64,000 bases of DNA from an uncultured Alphaproteobacteria bacterium (GTDB taxonomy: Bacteria; Pseudomonadota; Alphaproteobacteria; Rhodobacterales; Rhodobacteraceae), in NCBI GenBank assembly GCA_902524845.1, contig CABZEW010000004.1, forward strand, positions 1 to 64,000. Direction: 5' to 3'. Position 1 is the first letter of the stretch. Each line of letters opens with the position of its first letter. The notes under the pieces were generated by a model. The model was not told the DNA's origin. It saw only the letters and a program-made list of their open reading frames with translations, and searched no databases. A program made the translations under genes and the position numbers. Positions 26,201 to 34,154 of the stretch are shown piece after piece.

Positions 26201-28237
26201 TTATCTTAGTGACGCTTCAATGTTACCACCATCAACGCTAATTACATGACCAGTAGTTCGTTCTAATAGACAAAGATCAATAAAAGCTTTAGCAACATGG
26301 CGAGCCTCCACTTCTTCATTGAGCAGATTTCCACTCATATACTGCTCGGCACTCATACCTCTTGATTTGGCCCGCTCAGCTATGAACTCTTCGGTCAGCA
26401 TACCAGAGCGAATTCTATCTGCATTTATGCCATTGACACGTATACCGTAACTTCCAAGCTCCAAAGCCAGCTGTTTGACCAAAAACATCAATGTTGATTT
26501 TGGCAACCCGTATGCCCCAAAATTATACCCTGGGTTTACAGCTTGTTTAGATATATTAAAAAGCATCTGACCCTTATTACCTTGTTCAATAAACAGTTGC
26601 CCTATAAGCTTTGCCAATCTGAAGTGTGAAAAGAAATTAATCTCAAAGCTTCTTCGCAAATCATCCATCTCTATTTCAATCAGAGGTGACTGGAAAGCGG
26701 CTCCCACATTGGATACAAGAATATCAATGCCACCAAAATCATGAACTAGGTCTTCAATAAAATTTTCTACTGTTTTTTCATCAGTAACATCAAAATTTCT
26801 TTTTTGAACATTCGCTCCAAAACCACTTTGTTCTAGCTTTCTCTTATTAATGTCCACAGCAATTACTTCAGCACCAGCTTCGGTAAAAGAGTTAACAATA
26901 GCGGTACCAATCGCGCCCGCCGCACCTGTCACTAACGTAATTTTTCCTTTTAAGGGTAGCGAGATGCTTTTTTTGAGTTTTGATTGCTCAAGTGACCAGT
27001 ACTCCATATCAAACAAATCTTGATTTTTAACAGGATGGAACCCGCCTGCACTTTCAGAAGCAGTAATAACTGAAACATTTTGGATGGCTATATCCATAAT
27101 TATTTTAGCTTCTTTTATCGATCCTCCAATGCCTATTAGCCCAAACCCTTCAACCCATATGACCTTTGGCTTGGGATCTAACATGATTTTAGATTCATCA
27201 GCCTTAGCACTCCATTTGTTAAAGTAATTCTTGTAATCACTGATGTACGACTTAAGAGAATCATTTATAGCTTTTTGTCCCGCTCGTTGAGTAGATTTGG
27301 TTAAAACCCAAGGCTTGGGCTTTATTCTTATTACATGGTCAGGAGTAGCGACACCTCTGTCCGTTATACCGTTGACTATATGTTTATCTATCTGAGCTGA
27401 AATCCCGTCATCTATGCAAGTTTTAATAACAACTGTTGGAGCAGGCTCCTCAGAAAGGTCGAAAAAGCTTTTTTTTATCCTGCTTATCAGTAAACGATAA
27501 TTTGATTTAAGACCTTTCTTACTACGACGACCTATTTTTCTCCTACGATCCGAGAACCATTTCTCAACAAGATTAGTTTGCTCTATCAAACGCGAATATG
27601 ATTCTTTTGCACTTTTCCCCCATGTGAAATGACCATGCTTAAGAAGTACTAGTCCTTTAGCTTGGGGGTTGTTTTCTGCTATTTCGGCAGCTATTTTTGC
27701 TAATGAAAATCCTGGCATTATATAGGGCACTAAGGCTAGACTATCTCCAAAAATCTCATGTAAAATTGCTTTTGGCTCGGGAATATTGGCCAATGAGAGA
27801 ATTGCTGTTGCGTGGGTATGATCCACTACCTTATGCGGCAAAAACGCATGTAACAAAGTCTCGATAGAGGGATTTGGCGAAGCCTGGTTAATTAAATTCA
27901 TCCTTTGAACATTTACCATATCTTTATCACTTAACATTTCTAATTTTCTTAGGTTTAGTAATGGTTCAAGTTTCAATGCAGGAAATCCTGGCAATTCTAT
28001 CGTAGCAAGATCCCAGCCGGAGCCTTTTACGCAGATAACTTTTTGTTTATCTCCAAAAAGGTCCTCTACCTCAGTTTTACAAGAAGTATTACCGCCTCCA
28101 TGCATTACAAGGTCAGGGTCTGACCCTATTAACCTTGATGTGTAGACACGCAACGCCAAGTCTGAACTGATTCCTTTTTCTTGGTAACGTTTAACAAAAT
28201 CATTAGCGTCTTTATCTACCCAACGATCTTCAATCAT
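26201..28237 (-). CDS. Fused class II aldolase / short-chain dehydrogenase
   Basis: 678 residues in two enzymes. The class II aldolase half (about 1-425) has MHGGGNTSCK near residue 45, the metal-binding HTH in VVDHTHATAIL near 139, and a third His in LLKHGHFTWG near 201. The SDR half (about 430-678) has the NAD(P) motif TGAAGAIG near 438 and the catalytic Ser/Tyr-x-x-x-Lys in NISKQAV and YGLPKS. Such fusions are often annotated as rhamnulose-phosphate aldolase / alcohol dehydrogenase. Here it is co-transcribed with mtnP and apt, which points to 5-methylthioribulose-1-phosphate cleavage to DHAP and methylthioacetaldehyde, the latter reduced or oxidised by the SDR half. That is inference. Confidence 0.85.
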   Translation of the reverse strand: MIEDRWVDKDANDFVKRYQEKGISSDLALRVYTSRLIGSDPDLVMHGGGNTSCKTEVEDLFGDKQKVICVKGSGWDLATIELPGFPALKLEPLLNLRKLEMLSDKDMVNVQRMNLINQASPNPSIETLLHAFLPHKVVDHTHATAILSLANIPEPKAILHEIFGDSLALVPYIMPGFSLAKIAAEIAENNPQAKGLVLLKHGHFTWGKSAKESYSRLIEQTNLVEKWFSDRRRKIGRRSKKGLKSNYRLLISRIKKSFFDLSEEPAPTVVIKTCIDDGISAQIDKHIVNGITDRGVATPDHVIRIKPKPWVLTKSTQRAGQKAINDSLKSYISDYKNYFNKWSAKADESKIMLDPKPKVIWVEGFGLIGIGGSIKEAKIIMDIAIQNVSVITASESAGGFHPVKNQDLFDMEYWSLEQSKLKKSISLPLKGKITLVTGAAGAIGTAIVNSFTEAGAEVIAVDINKRKLEQSGFGANVQKRNFDVTDEKTVENFIEDLVHDFGGIDILVSNVGAAFQSPLIEIEMDDLRRSFEINFFSHFRLAKLIGQLFIEQGNKGQMLFNISKQAVNPGYNFGAYGLPKSTLMFLVKQLALELGSYGIRVNGINADRIRSGMLTEEFIAERAKSRGMSAEQYMSGNLLNEEVEARHVAKAFIDLCLLERTTGHVISVDGGNIEASLR

Positions 28238-28262
28238 TTAGAACCCAAAATAAACAAGCAGT

Positions 28263-28790
28263 TTATTCCCCACTGTAAGATATTAGTGATTTAACTTTTA
28301 CCCCTAAATCTTCTAATTTTTTTGCTCCACCGAGATCTGGAAGATCGATTATAAATCCACAACCGACAATATTTCCTCCTAGAGCTTTGATCAGATTTAC
28401 TCCTGCAATTGCTGTACCCCCAGTGGCAATTAGATCATCAACAATCAACACAGAGTCTCCATTTTGAATTGCGTCAGTGTGTATTTCAAGACTTGCCTTA
28501 CCGTATTCTAGATCATACTCTTCTGAAATAGTCTTGTAAGGTAATTTACCCTTTTTTCGCAGAGCTATGAAAGGCATATCCAATTTTGTAGCAAGCGCAC
28601 CACCAATTATAAATCCTCTAGCGTCAATTCCTGCGATAGCTTCAAATTTGTCTTCTCGCCATAAATCTTTGAACTGACTGACAGTTTTTTTAAAAGCACC
28701 GGCATGATTGAAAAGTGTTGTTACATCTCTAAACATAATTCCATCATTTGGGAAATTGGGTACAGTTCTTATATATTTTTTGAGGTCCAT
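28263..28790 (-). CDS. apt: Adenine phosphoribosyltransferase
   Basis: 175 residues from the ATG at 28790, placed 10 bases after the mtnP stop; a TTG at 28826 would overlap mtnP and add 12 residues not usual for Apt. FPNDGIMFRDVTTLF near residue 13, GIDARGFIIGGALA, and the PRPP-binding VLIVDDLIATGGTA near residue 112 define the enzyme. It turns adenine plus PRPP into AMP. Beside mtnP it recycles the adenine released from methylthioadenosine. Confidence 0.93.
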   Translation of the reverse strand: MDLKKYIRTVPNFPNDGIMFRDVTTLFNHAGAFKKTVSQFKDLWREDKFEAIAGIDARGFIIGGALATKLDMPFIALRKKGKLPYKTISEEYDLEYGKASLEIHTDAIQNGDSVLIVDDLIATGGTAIAGVNLIKALGGNIVGCGFIIDLPDLGGAKKLEDLGVKVKSLISYSGE

Positions 28791-28800
28791 TGAATTTACT

Positions 28801-29685
28801 TTATGTATCAAAAAATCTTTTTGCAATTACACCGAGTCGCTTTTTCTCAGCAATTGTAATCTTATCAGAGTGAGATATGATGGCGTGTTCCAAAGCAGTG
28901 TCACATCCTTGGCTACATGTTTTCTTTAGTGAGCTCAAAACACATGTGACTTTCTTTATTAAATCTTTCGCTGATGAAGCATTTGATGTAAGGGTCGTGA
29001 TTATATCAGATACTTCGACATTATTATGATCAGGGTGCCAACAATCAAAGTCAGTTACCATAGCGATAGAGGCGTAACAAATTTCAGCTTCACGGGCAAG
29101 CTTTGCCTCTGGCATGTTAGTCATACCAATGACATCGCAGCCCCAACCATTTTTATAAAGAAGCGATTCCGCTTTGGTTGAAAATTGAGGTCCTTCCATA
29201 GTGATGTAAGTTCCCTTTATATGATGCTTTATTCCTAAAGCAGACATTGCCTCTCTTGCAATACTACCCAACTTACTGCAGACAGGTTCCGCAACGCTCA
29301 CATGCGCAACGCATTTTCCGTCGAAAAAAGTTTTCTTGCGCATGAAAGTTCTGTCTATAAATTGATCAATAACTACAAAATCTCCAGGTTTAAAGTCTTC
29401 TCTTAAGCTACCACAAGCAGATATTGCTAGCATATCAGTGACGCCTAAAAACTTCATGGCGTACAAATTAGCCTGATAAGGAACTGTACTGGGTGAATAC
29501 AGATGACCACGTCCGTGCCTTGGTAAAAAAGCCACTTTTATATTATTCAAAGTTCCTGTGTATATCTCATCAGAGGGATCACCATAAGGTGTAGGTATTT
29601 TAATCCATCTACCGTTTTCTACTCCCTCAATTTCATAGATACCCGAACCACCAATAATACCTAACATAAGCTCTTTTCGATCCAT
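28801..29685 (-). CDS. mtnP: S-methyl-5'-thioadenosine phosphorylase
   Basis: 294 residues. GIIGGSGIYEIEGVEN at the N-terminus, FLPRHGRGHLYSPSTVPYQA near residue 54, TMEGPQFSTKAES near residue 162 and GMTNMPEAKLAREAEICYA near residue 187 are the phosphorylase signature. It splits methylthioadenosine, a by-product of polyamine and homoserine-lactone synthesis, into adenine and methylthioribose-1-phosphate. AAAGGG lies about 7 bases before the ATG. First gene of mtnP-apt-aldolase/SDR, divergent from mtnA. Confidence 0.93.
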   Translation of the reverse strand: MDRKELMLGIIGGSGIYEIEGVENGRWIKIPTPYGDPSDEIYTGTLNNIKVAFLPRHGRGHLYSPSTVPYQANLYAMKFLGVTDMLAISACGSLREDFKPGDFVVIDQFIDRTFMRKKTFFDGKCVAHVSVAEPVCSKLGSIAREAMSALGIKHHIKGTYITMEGPQFSTKAESLLYKNGWGCDVIGMTNMPEAKLAREAEICYASIAMVTDFDCWHPDHNNVEVSDIITTLTSNASSAKDLIKKVTCVLSSLKKTCSQGCDTALEHAIISHSDKITIAEKKRLGVIAKRFFDT

Positions 29686-29761
29686 TCTTTTACCCTTTAC
29701 TAATTTGCAGTAGAGATCCTAGCCCTTGTAACGGGCAAAGTAAATCAGGTATATTAAAAAC

Positions 29762-30844
29762 ATGCTTATTTCTGGAAAACAATATCGTTCGATTTGGGTC
29801 GACCAAAAAGGTAATCAAATTAAATTAATAGATCAGCGAAAACTTCCCCATGCTGTAGAAATCATTACTTTAAATAGTCTTCAAGAAGCAGTGAAAGCTA
29901 TAAGTGATATGTATGTAAGGGGTGCCCCCTTGATTGGAGTTACCGCTGCCTTCGGTTTTTTCCTTGCAATGAAGCAAGACAGCTCGGTGAAATCGATCAA
30001 TAGAGCTTATGAACAACTTATAAATGCAAGACCGACTGCTATTAATCTCGCGTGGGCATGTCAAAGAGTTTCCAAAAAGTTAAAAGAAGTTCCTGATAGT
30101 GATAGAAAAGACTTTTCGTTAACATTAGCGAATGAAATGGCAAATGAAGATGTTGAAACGAACCGCAAAATTGGTCATAACGGCTTTAATTTAATCAAAA
30201 AAATAGCAAATAATAAAACAGATGCGTCTCCAGTCCGTATTCTCACTCACTGCAATGCAGGTTGGCTTGCAACAGTCGATCGAGGGACGGCAACAGCTCC
30301 AATTTATGAAGCAAATGAGTTTGGCATTGATTTATTTGTTTGGGTCGATGAAACTCGTCCACGGAACCAAGGTGCTTCACTAACCGCCTGGGAACTATAC
30401 CATAATAAGATTAATAGTAAGCTGATTGTAGACAATGCAGGTGGGCATTTAATGCAAAAAGGTTTGGTAGATGCCGTAATTGTAGGATCTGACAGAACAA
30501 CCCTTAATGGAGATGTATGCAATAAAATCGGAACTTATTTAAAAGCTTTAGCAGCATGGGATAATAATATTCCCTTTTATGCGGCTCTACCAACAACTAC
30601 CATTGACTTTGATTTAGAAAACGGTTCTGAAATTCCTATAGAAGAACGTGATGAAGAAGAAGTTTTAACTATAACTGGAAAAACAGATTTAGGGAACCCC
30701 GAGAAGGTAAAGGTCACACTGGATGGTATAAATGCTTCTAACCCAGCGTTTGATGTCACTCCCTCTAAATACGTTACCGGGTTAATTACTGACAAAGGAG
30801 TAATAAGTGCAAACCGACATAGTATACTTACACTGAAAAATTAA
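29762..30844 (+). CDS. mtnA: S-methyl-5-thioribose-1-phosphate isomerase
   Basis: 360 residues. VRGAPLIGVTAAFGFF near residue 52, the catalytic Cys in LTHCNAGWLATVDRGTA near residue 160, and the catalytic Asp in IVGSDRTTLNGDVCNKIG near residue 240 are the MtnA hallmarks. It isomerises methylthioribose-1-phosphate to methylthioribulose-1-phosphate. It is divergent from mtnP with a 76-base promoter gap. Its stop is just 10 bases before the left end of the integrated element. MtnB, MtnC, MtnD and MtnE are not in the window. Confidence 0.93.
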   Translation: MLISGKQYRSIWVDQKGNQIKLIDQRKLPHAVEIITLNSLQEAVKAISDMYVRGAPLIGVTAAFGFFLAMKQDSSVKSINRAYEQLINARPTAINLAWACQRVSKKLKEVPDSDRKDFSLTLANEMANEDVETNRKIGHNGFNLIKKIANNKTDASPVRILTHCNAGWLATVDRGTATAPIYEANEFGIDLFVWVDETRPRNQGASLTAWELYHNKINSKLIVDNAGGHLMQKGLVDAVIVGSDRTTLNGDVCNKIGTYLKALAAWDNNIPFYAALPTTTIDFDLENGSEIPIEERDEEEVLTITGKTDLGNPEKVKVTLDGINASNPAFDVTPSKYVTGLITDKGVISANRHSILTLKN

Positions 30845-30853
30845 CCGAGATTT

Positions 30854-30902
30854 CAATGGTGAGCCCGACAGGGTTCGAACCTGTGACCCACTGATTAAAA
30901 GT
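30854..30902 (-). repeat. attL: displaced 3' half of tRNA-Lys
   Basis: Forty-nine bases identical to the 3' part of the tRNA-Lys gene at 37865-37913, from just past the CCA through the T-arm to the anticodon loop. Similarity fades after it (8 of the next 10 bases). The D-arm and acceptor 5' strand are absent, so it is not a working tRNA. It begins 10 bases after the mtnA stop. Confidence 0.92.
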
Positions 30903-31027
30903 TAGTCGCTCATATGTTATCATAGATCATTATGCCTTTCATATGTATTTTAAAATATTGTTATTTTATTGGTATATTTGTATAATATGAAAAATACGTT
31001 ATCACTAAATAAAATGCAATATTACAA

Positions 31028-31050
31028 TAAATGTTTCCCCAGAGTTTCCC
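31028..31050. repeat. Arm-type integrase repeat, left copy
   Basis: TAAATGTTTCCCC (31028-31040), then AGA and GTTTCCC, ending 3 bases before the integrase start codon. The same 13-mer followed by GGC and GTTTCCCC lies at 37797-37820 near the other end, in the same orientation. Short direct repeats at both ends beside the core are typical arm-binding sites of tyrosine integrases and may also let the integrase repress itself. Confidence 0.65.
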
Positions 31051-31053
31051 TAT

Positions 31054-32214
31054 ATGTCCAAAGAAGTAAACTTTACTGAAATATGGTTGAAGAAAATAAA
31101 AGCACCCAAAATTGGTCGAGAAGAATACAAAGATAAGGGATGTAAAGGGCTTATTCTGCGTGTTACAGCAAATGATGTTAAAACATTTTCTTATCCCTTT
31201 CGCTTGGGGGGAAAGACTGGAAGAGTGACGCTTGGAAGATATCCAGACTATGGGTTGCGTACCGCACGTTTAAAAACAGAGGAGCTTCGAGGACAAATTG
31301 CAAGTGGCGTAAATCCTCTAACAATCAAAAAAAATTCAAGAAGGGCAGAAGAATTAACTGTTCAAAGAATGGCGAATGAGTTCATTGAACTCTACTCGAA
31401 GCCTAGGAATAAAAGCTGGAAGCAAGCCGACAGTAACCTAAAACTTTATTTGATTTCTGTTCTTGGCAACAGACCTATTCATGAGGTGAGAAGACGAGAT
31501 ATCCATTCAATTCTGGATGATTTAACGGCGGAAAAAAAATTTACAACCTGTAATCGTGCATTAGCCCACATGAAGAGATTCTTTGGGTGGCTTGTCGAAA
31601 GAGAGTATTTAGAGCACTCTCCTGTAGATCGTATCAAGCCTAGACACGTGGAACAGCCCAGAGAAAGGGTGCTGTCAGATGACGAAATCAAAGCTATCTG
31701 GGAGTCATTAGATAATATGAGTGCACCCTATAGACATTGGATTAAACTCCTATTTCTTTGCGGTCAAAGAGAGGAAGAAACCGCTGGATTAAGAAGAGGG
31801 CAATTGGAAAAAGATATCTGGTTATTAGGTTCAGAGGATACAAAGAATAAGACACAAAGCACAGTGCCGCTTACTAGCCAGTCAAAGGCTATAATTGATT
31901 CCTTAAGCAGCTGTAATCAGAATTTTTTGCTAAGCACGGGCAGGATTGGAGATAGACCTATAAACGGGTTTTCCAGAGCAAAAAGAAAGATTGATCGACT
32001 GAGTGGAATTGAAGGCTGGAGGTGGCATGACATAAGACGAACAGTCAGTACTAATCTTGCAAAACTAGGGTATGATATTTCCCTCATTAAAAGAATAATT
32101 AATCACAAAGATACCGGTGTAACAGCTGTCTATAATAGATACTCCTACCTTGAAGAAAAGCGAAGTGCACTACAAGCTTGGGCAAATAAGTTAGATGACA
32201 TCACAAAACAATAA
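31054..32214 (+). CDS. int: Tyrosine recombinase integrase of the element
   Basis: 386 residues. The N-terminal arm-binding domain (DUF4102 type) has KGLILRVTANDVKTFSYPFR and the conserved LGRYPDYGLRTAR near residue 65. The core-binding SAM-like domain is about 105-200. The catalytic domain has the first Arg in LFLCGQREEETAGLRRG, WHDIRRTVSTNLA with HxxR, the second His in INHKDTGVT, and the nucleophile Tyr in VYNRYSYLEEKR. It integrates at the tRNA-Lys 3' end. It overlaps the following small gene by 20 bases. Confidence 0.93.
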   Translation: MSKEVNFTEIWLKKIKAPKIGREEYKDKGCKGLILRVTANDVKTFSYPFRLGGKTGRVTLGRYPDYGLRTARLKTEELRGQIASGVNPLTIKKNSRRAEELTVQRMANEFIELYSKPRNKSWKQADSNLKLYLISVLGNRPIHEVRRRDIHSILDDLTAEKKFTTCNRALAHMKRFFGWLVEREYLEHSPVDRIKPRHVEQPRERVLSDDEIKAIWESLDNMSAPYRHWIKLLFLCGQREEETAGLRRGQLEKDIWLLGSEDTKNKTQSTVPLTSQSKAIIDSLSSCNQNFLLSTGRIGDRPINGFSRAKRKIDRLSGIEGWRWHDIRRTVSTNLAKLGYDISLIKRIINHKDTGVTAVYNRYSYLEEKRSALQAWANKLDDITKQ

Positions 32215-32734
32215 CGACATAAAAATATTAGCTTCCAAATTAGATGAAGCTCAGAAACAGATAAATCTCAATACTGAAGAAGGCCGGTTTGAAGGAGTTT
32301 TTAATACGATTACCGAGATAATAAATTTTCTAAAATCTACTGAACCCAATTTAAATACAAAGACACTACACCTATTGCTTGCTGAAATAACAAACATTTA
32401 CAATGGTGCTAAACCCTCTCTACTTAAAAGAACCGAAGAGCTCGGTCCGGGTAGACCCATTTCTACACCTGATAACTCTTACAAAGCTCTGAAAATTGCT
32501 GCCATCGAATTGATGATTGATAGTGGCATTAAACCAAACGAGGCTATAAAGAAAGCAGCCAGCATAACTAAAGAGTCTGCGAACTCATTAAGGTCCCAGA
32601 GAAAAGAATTGAAGTCGAATAAATTCGATCCCGAAATTACTAAGCTTATGTATCGTTTTAAGAAAAAGTACGCAGGTCAAGATGGGATAAACCTATTAAA
32701 GATTTATAAAGCTTTTCCAAAAATAGTTGGTTAA
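32195..32734 (+). CDS. Unknown element protein downstream of the integrase
   Basis: 179 residues, basic and helical. It begins inside the integrase end (20-base overlap), so translation is coupled. Features: an N-terminal helical part (ILASKLDEAQKQINLNTEEG), a central GPGRPISTPD that resembles an AT-hook-like GRP turn, then a helix-turn-helix-like AAIELMIDSGIKPNEAIKK and AASITKESANSLRSQRKEL. It may bind DNA, perhaps as directionality factor or transcription regulator. I do not recognise the family. Confidence 0.65.
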   Translation: MTSQNNNDIKILASKLDEAQKQINLNTEEGRFEGVFNTITEIINFLKSTEPNLNTKTLHLLLAEITNIYNGAKPSLLKRTEELGPGRPISTPDNSYKALKIAAIELMIDSGIKPNEAIKKAASITKESANSLRSQRKELKSNKFDPEITKLMYRFKKKYAGQDGINLLKIYKAFPKIVG

Positions 32735-32804
32735 TCCCCCTATTAACCAACCAAAATAAAAGTGACGCTTATGTTTGAAACATAACAGACATAGGAGTTA
32801 AAAA

Positions 32805-33008
32805 ATGAAATTACTTAAAGCTAAAGAAGTTGCAGCCAGAACAAGCTTCTCAATCCCACACATACATAGGCTTGCAAGAGATGGCAAATTTCCAAAACCT
32901 GTAAAGATTAGCGAAAGTCGAAATGGTTGGCTGGAAGATGATGTAAATAATTGGATTCAAAAATGTGTTCGTTCCCATTCAGCAATCAGAGAAGAAAAAG
33001 ATGTTTGA
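32805..33008 (+). CDS. AlpA-family helix-turn-helix regulator / excisionase-like
   Basis: 67 residues. VAARTSFSIPHIHRLARDGK is the MerR-like helix-turn-helix of the AlpA family, and FPKPVKISESRNGWLEDDV the wing with the family's GW. AlpA-type proteins control integrase genes and excision in satellite elements. AGGAG lies 7 bases before the ATG. Its end overlaps the ATPase start at 33001 by 8 bases. Confidence 0.85.
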   Translation: MKLLKAKEVAARTSFSIPHIHRLARDGKFPKPVKISESRNGWLEDDVNNWIQKCVRSHSAIREEKDV

Positions 33009-33915
33009 TAATGACGATAGCAACTTCAAGAGAGAGTTTCCTAATATAAAGACCTTATCTGAAATACTCTCTTTAGACTTACCTCCTCAAGAGTGGCTCA
33101 TTAAAGACTTTCTTCCGGTTGGAACGACGTTATTGGTTGGCCCACCTAAAATTGGAAAGTCTTATTTTGTTTTGTATTTGATGAGTAGGATATTAGAGCA
33201 GGATAAAGGAGCGTTTTATTATGCAGGAGAAGACGATGCTAGAAGACTTAAACTACGACTTACTCAATTAGGGCTTGAAAACGGAGAGGCTCTTTTTCAT
33301 CCAGGTAGAACCGCACCATTAGGAACTAATCCTATTGCTACAATAAGAAGTATTTTGTCACAAAAAAATAACGTCAAGGCAGCATTTATAGATACCATGC
33401 ATCACATTTTACCTAGGTTAAATAAAAGTAGAGATTATGAAAGCTATGTTCATGATTTGAAGCCTTGGTCTGAACTAGCCGTTTCTTTGAATAAAAGTAT
33501 TCTTATGGTTCATCATACTCGAAAAGAGAACAATGAAGCAGAAAATAATCCATACAATTCAATCCTCGGAAGCCAAGGGATAATGGCTAGCTTTGATAAT
33601 ATAATGATTATGAAAAAGTCATCTGATGCCAAAGGCACTGTACTGAATGTAATAGGTAAGGACGTAGAGGAAAAAGAGTATAGGTTGAAGAAGATGCATG
33701 TAGGTTGGGAAATAGAGGGGTTGGAAAGTGAAGCGTCCCTGGGCAATACTCAAACAAAAGTATTTGCGTTGATAAAATCTAGTCCCGGATTATGTCGGTC
33801 TCGAATAAACGATAAGCTAACACTAGACGGAAGTTATCTAACCAAAATAATAAAGAAGTTGCTCTACAAGAACTTGATAGAAGAGGTTGAGGACAGGTTT
33901 TATCCTATCAAATAA
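33001..33915 (+). CDS. RepA/RecA-like P-loop ATPase (replication-helicase type)
   Basis: 304 residues from the ATG at 33001; a start further upstream would run deep inside the AlpA gene. Walker A LLVGPPKIGKSYFVLYL near residue 45, FYYAGEDDARRLKLRL, Walker B-like AAFIDTMHHILPRL near residue 125, and ILMVHHTRKENNE near 165 match the AAA_25/RepA family. It ends in a winged-helix-like domain (KVFALIKSSPGLCRSRI, LTKIIKKLLYKNLIEEVED). In mobile elements such proteins are replicative helicases or initiators. Iteron-like repeats directly follow. Confidence 0.85.
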   Translation: MFDNDDSNFKREFPNIKTLSEILSLDLPPQEWLIKDFLPVGTTLLVGPPKIGKSYFVLYLMSRILEQDKGAFYYAGEDDARRLKLRLTQLGLENGEALFHPGRTAPLGTNPIATIRSILSQKNNVKAAFIDTMHHILPRLNKSRDYESYVHDLKPWSELAVSLNKSILMVHHTRKENNEAENNPYNSILGSQGIMASFDNIMIMKKSSDAKGTVLNVIGKDVEEKEYRLKKMHVGWEIEGLESEASLGNTQTKVFALIKSSPGLCRSRINDKLTLDGSYLTKIIKKLLYKNLIEEVEDRFYPIK

Positions 33916-33919
33916 TACC

Positions 33920-33983
33920 CTGTCCACATTATCCAATCTGTCCATATCATACAAATAGTGGACACTATGGATAGCATGGACAG
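33920..33983. repeat. Iteron-like CTGTCCA repeats after the RepA-like gene, candidate origin
   Basis: CTGTCCA at 33920-33926 and 33938-33944 as direct repeats, and the inverse forms TGGACA at 33959-33964 and TGGACAG at 33977-33983. Four copies fit within 64 bases, the outer and inner pairs facing each other, followed by an AT-rich stretch (34020-34140). This looks like a binding array for a replication initiator, but could also be operator sites for the autotransporter promoter downstream. Confidence 0.5.
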
Positions 33984-34154
33984 GAGTCAATTCGAGAGTT
34001 TATCCGAATAAGAAATGTAGCAAACTCAAGTTTCAGATACCTCACTATAAAACTTTATTAAAACTTATAAATTATTTAAAATGCTATGAACGTAGTAATT
34101 TTTGAGTCAATTTTTGTCAAATTTGTTTTAATATGTTCCTGAAGGATAGAACTT

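Noticed and set aside
29686..29761. SAM-type riboswitch or attenuator between mtnP and mtnA
   Set aside because: The 76-base gap is too short, and only a weak 4-base hairpin (GCCC/GGGC) is there.
30854..30902. A second tRNA-Lys gene
   Set aside because: Only the 3' half is there; the D-arm and 5' acceptor strand are missing, so it is the att repeat.
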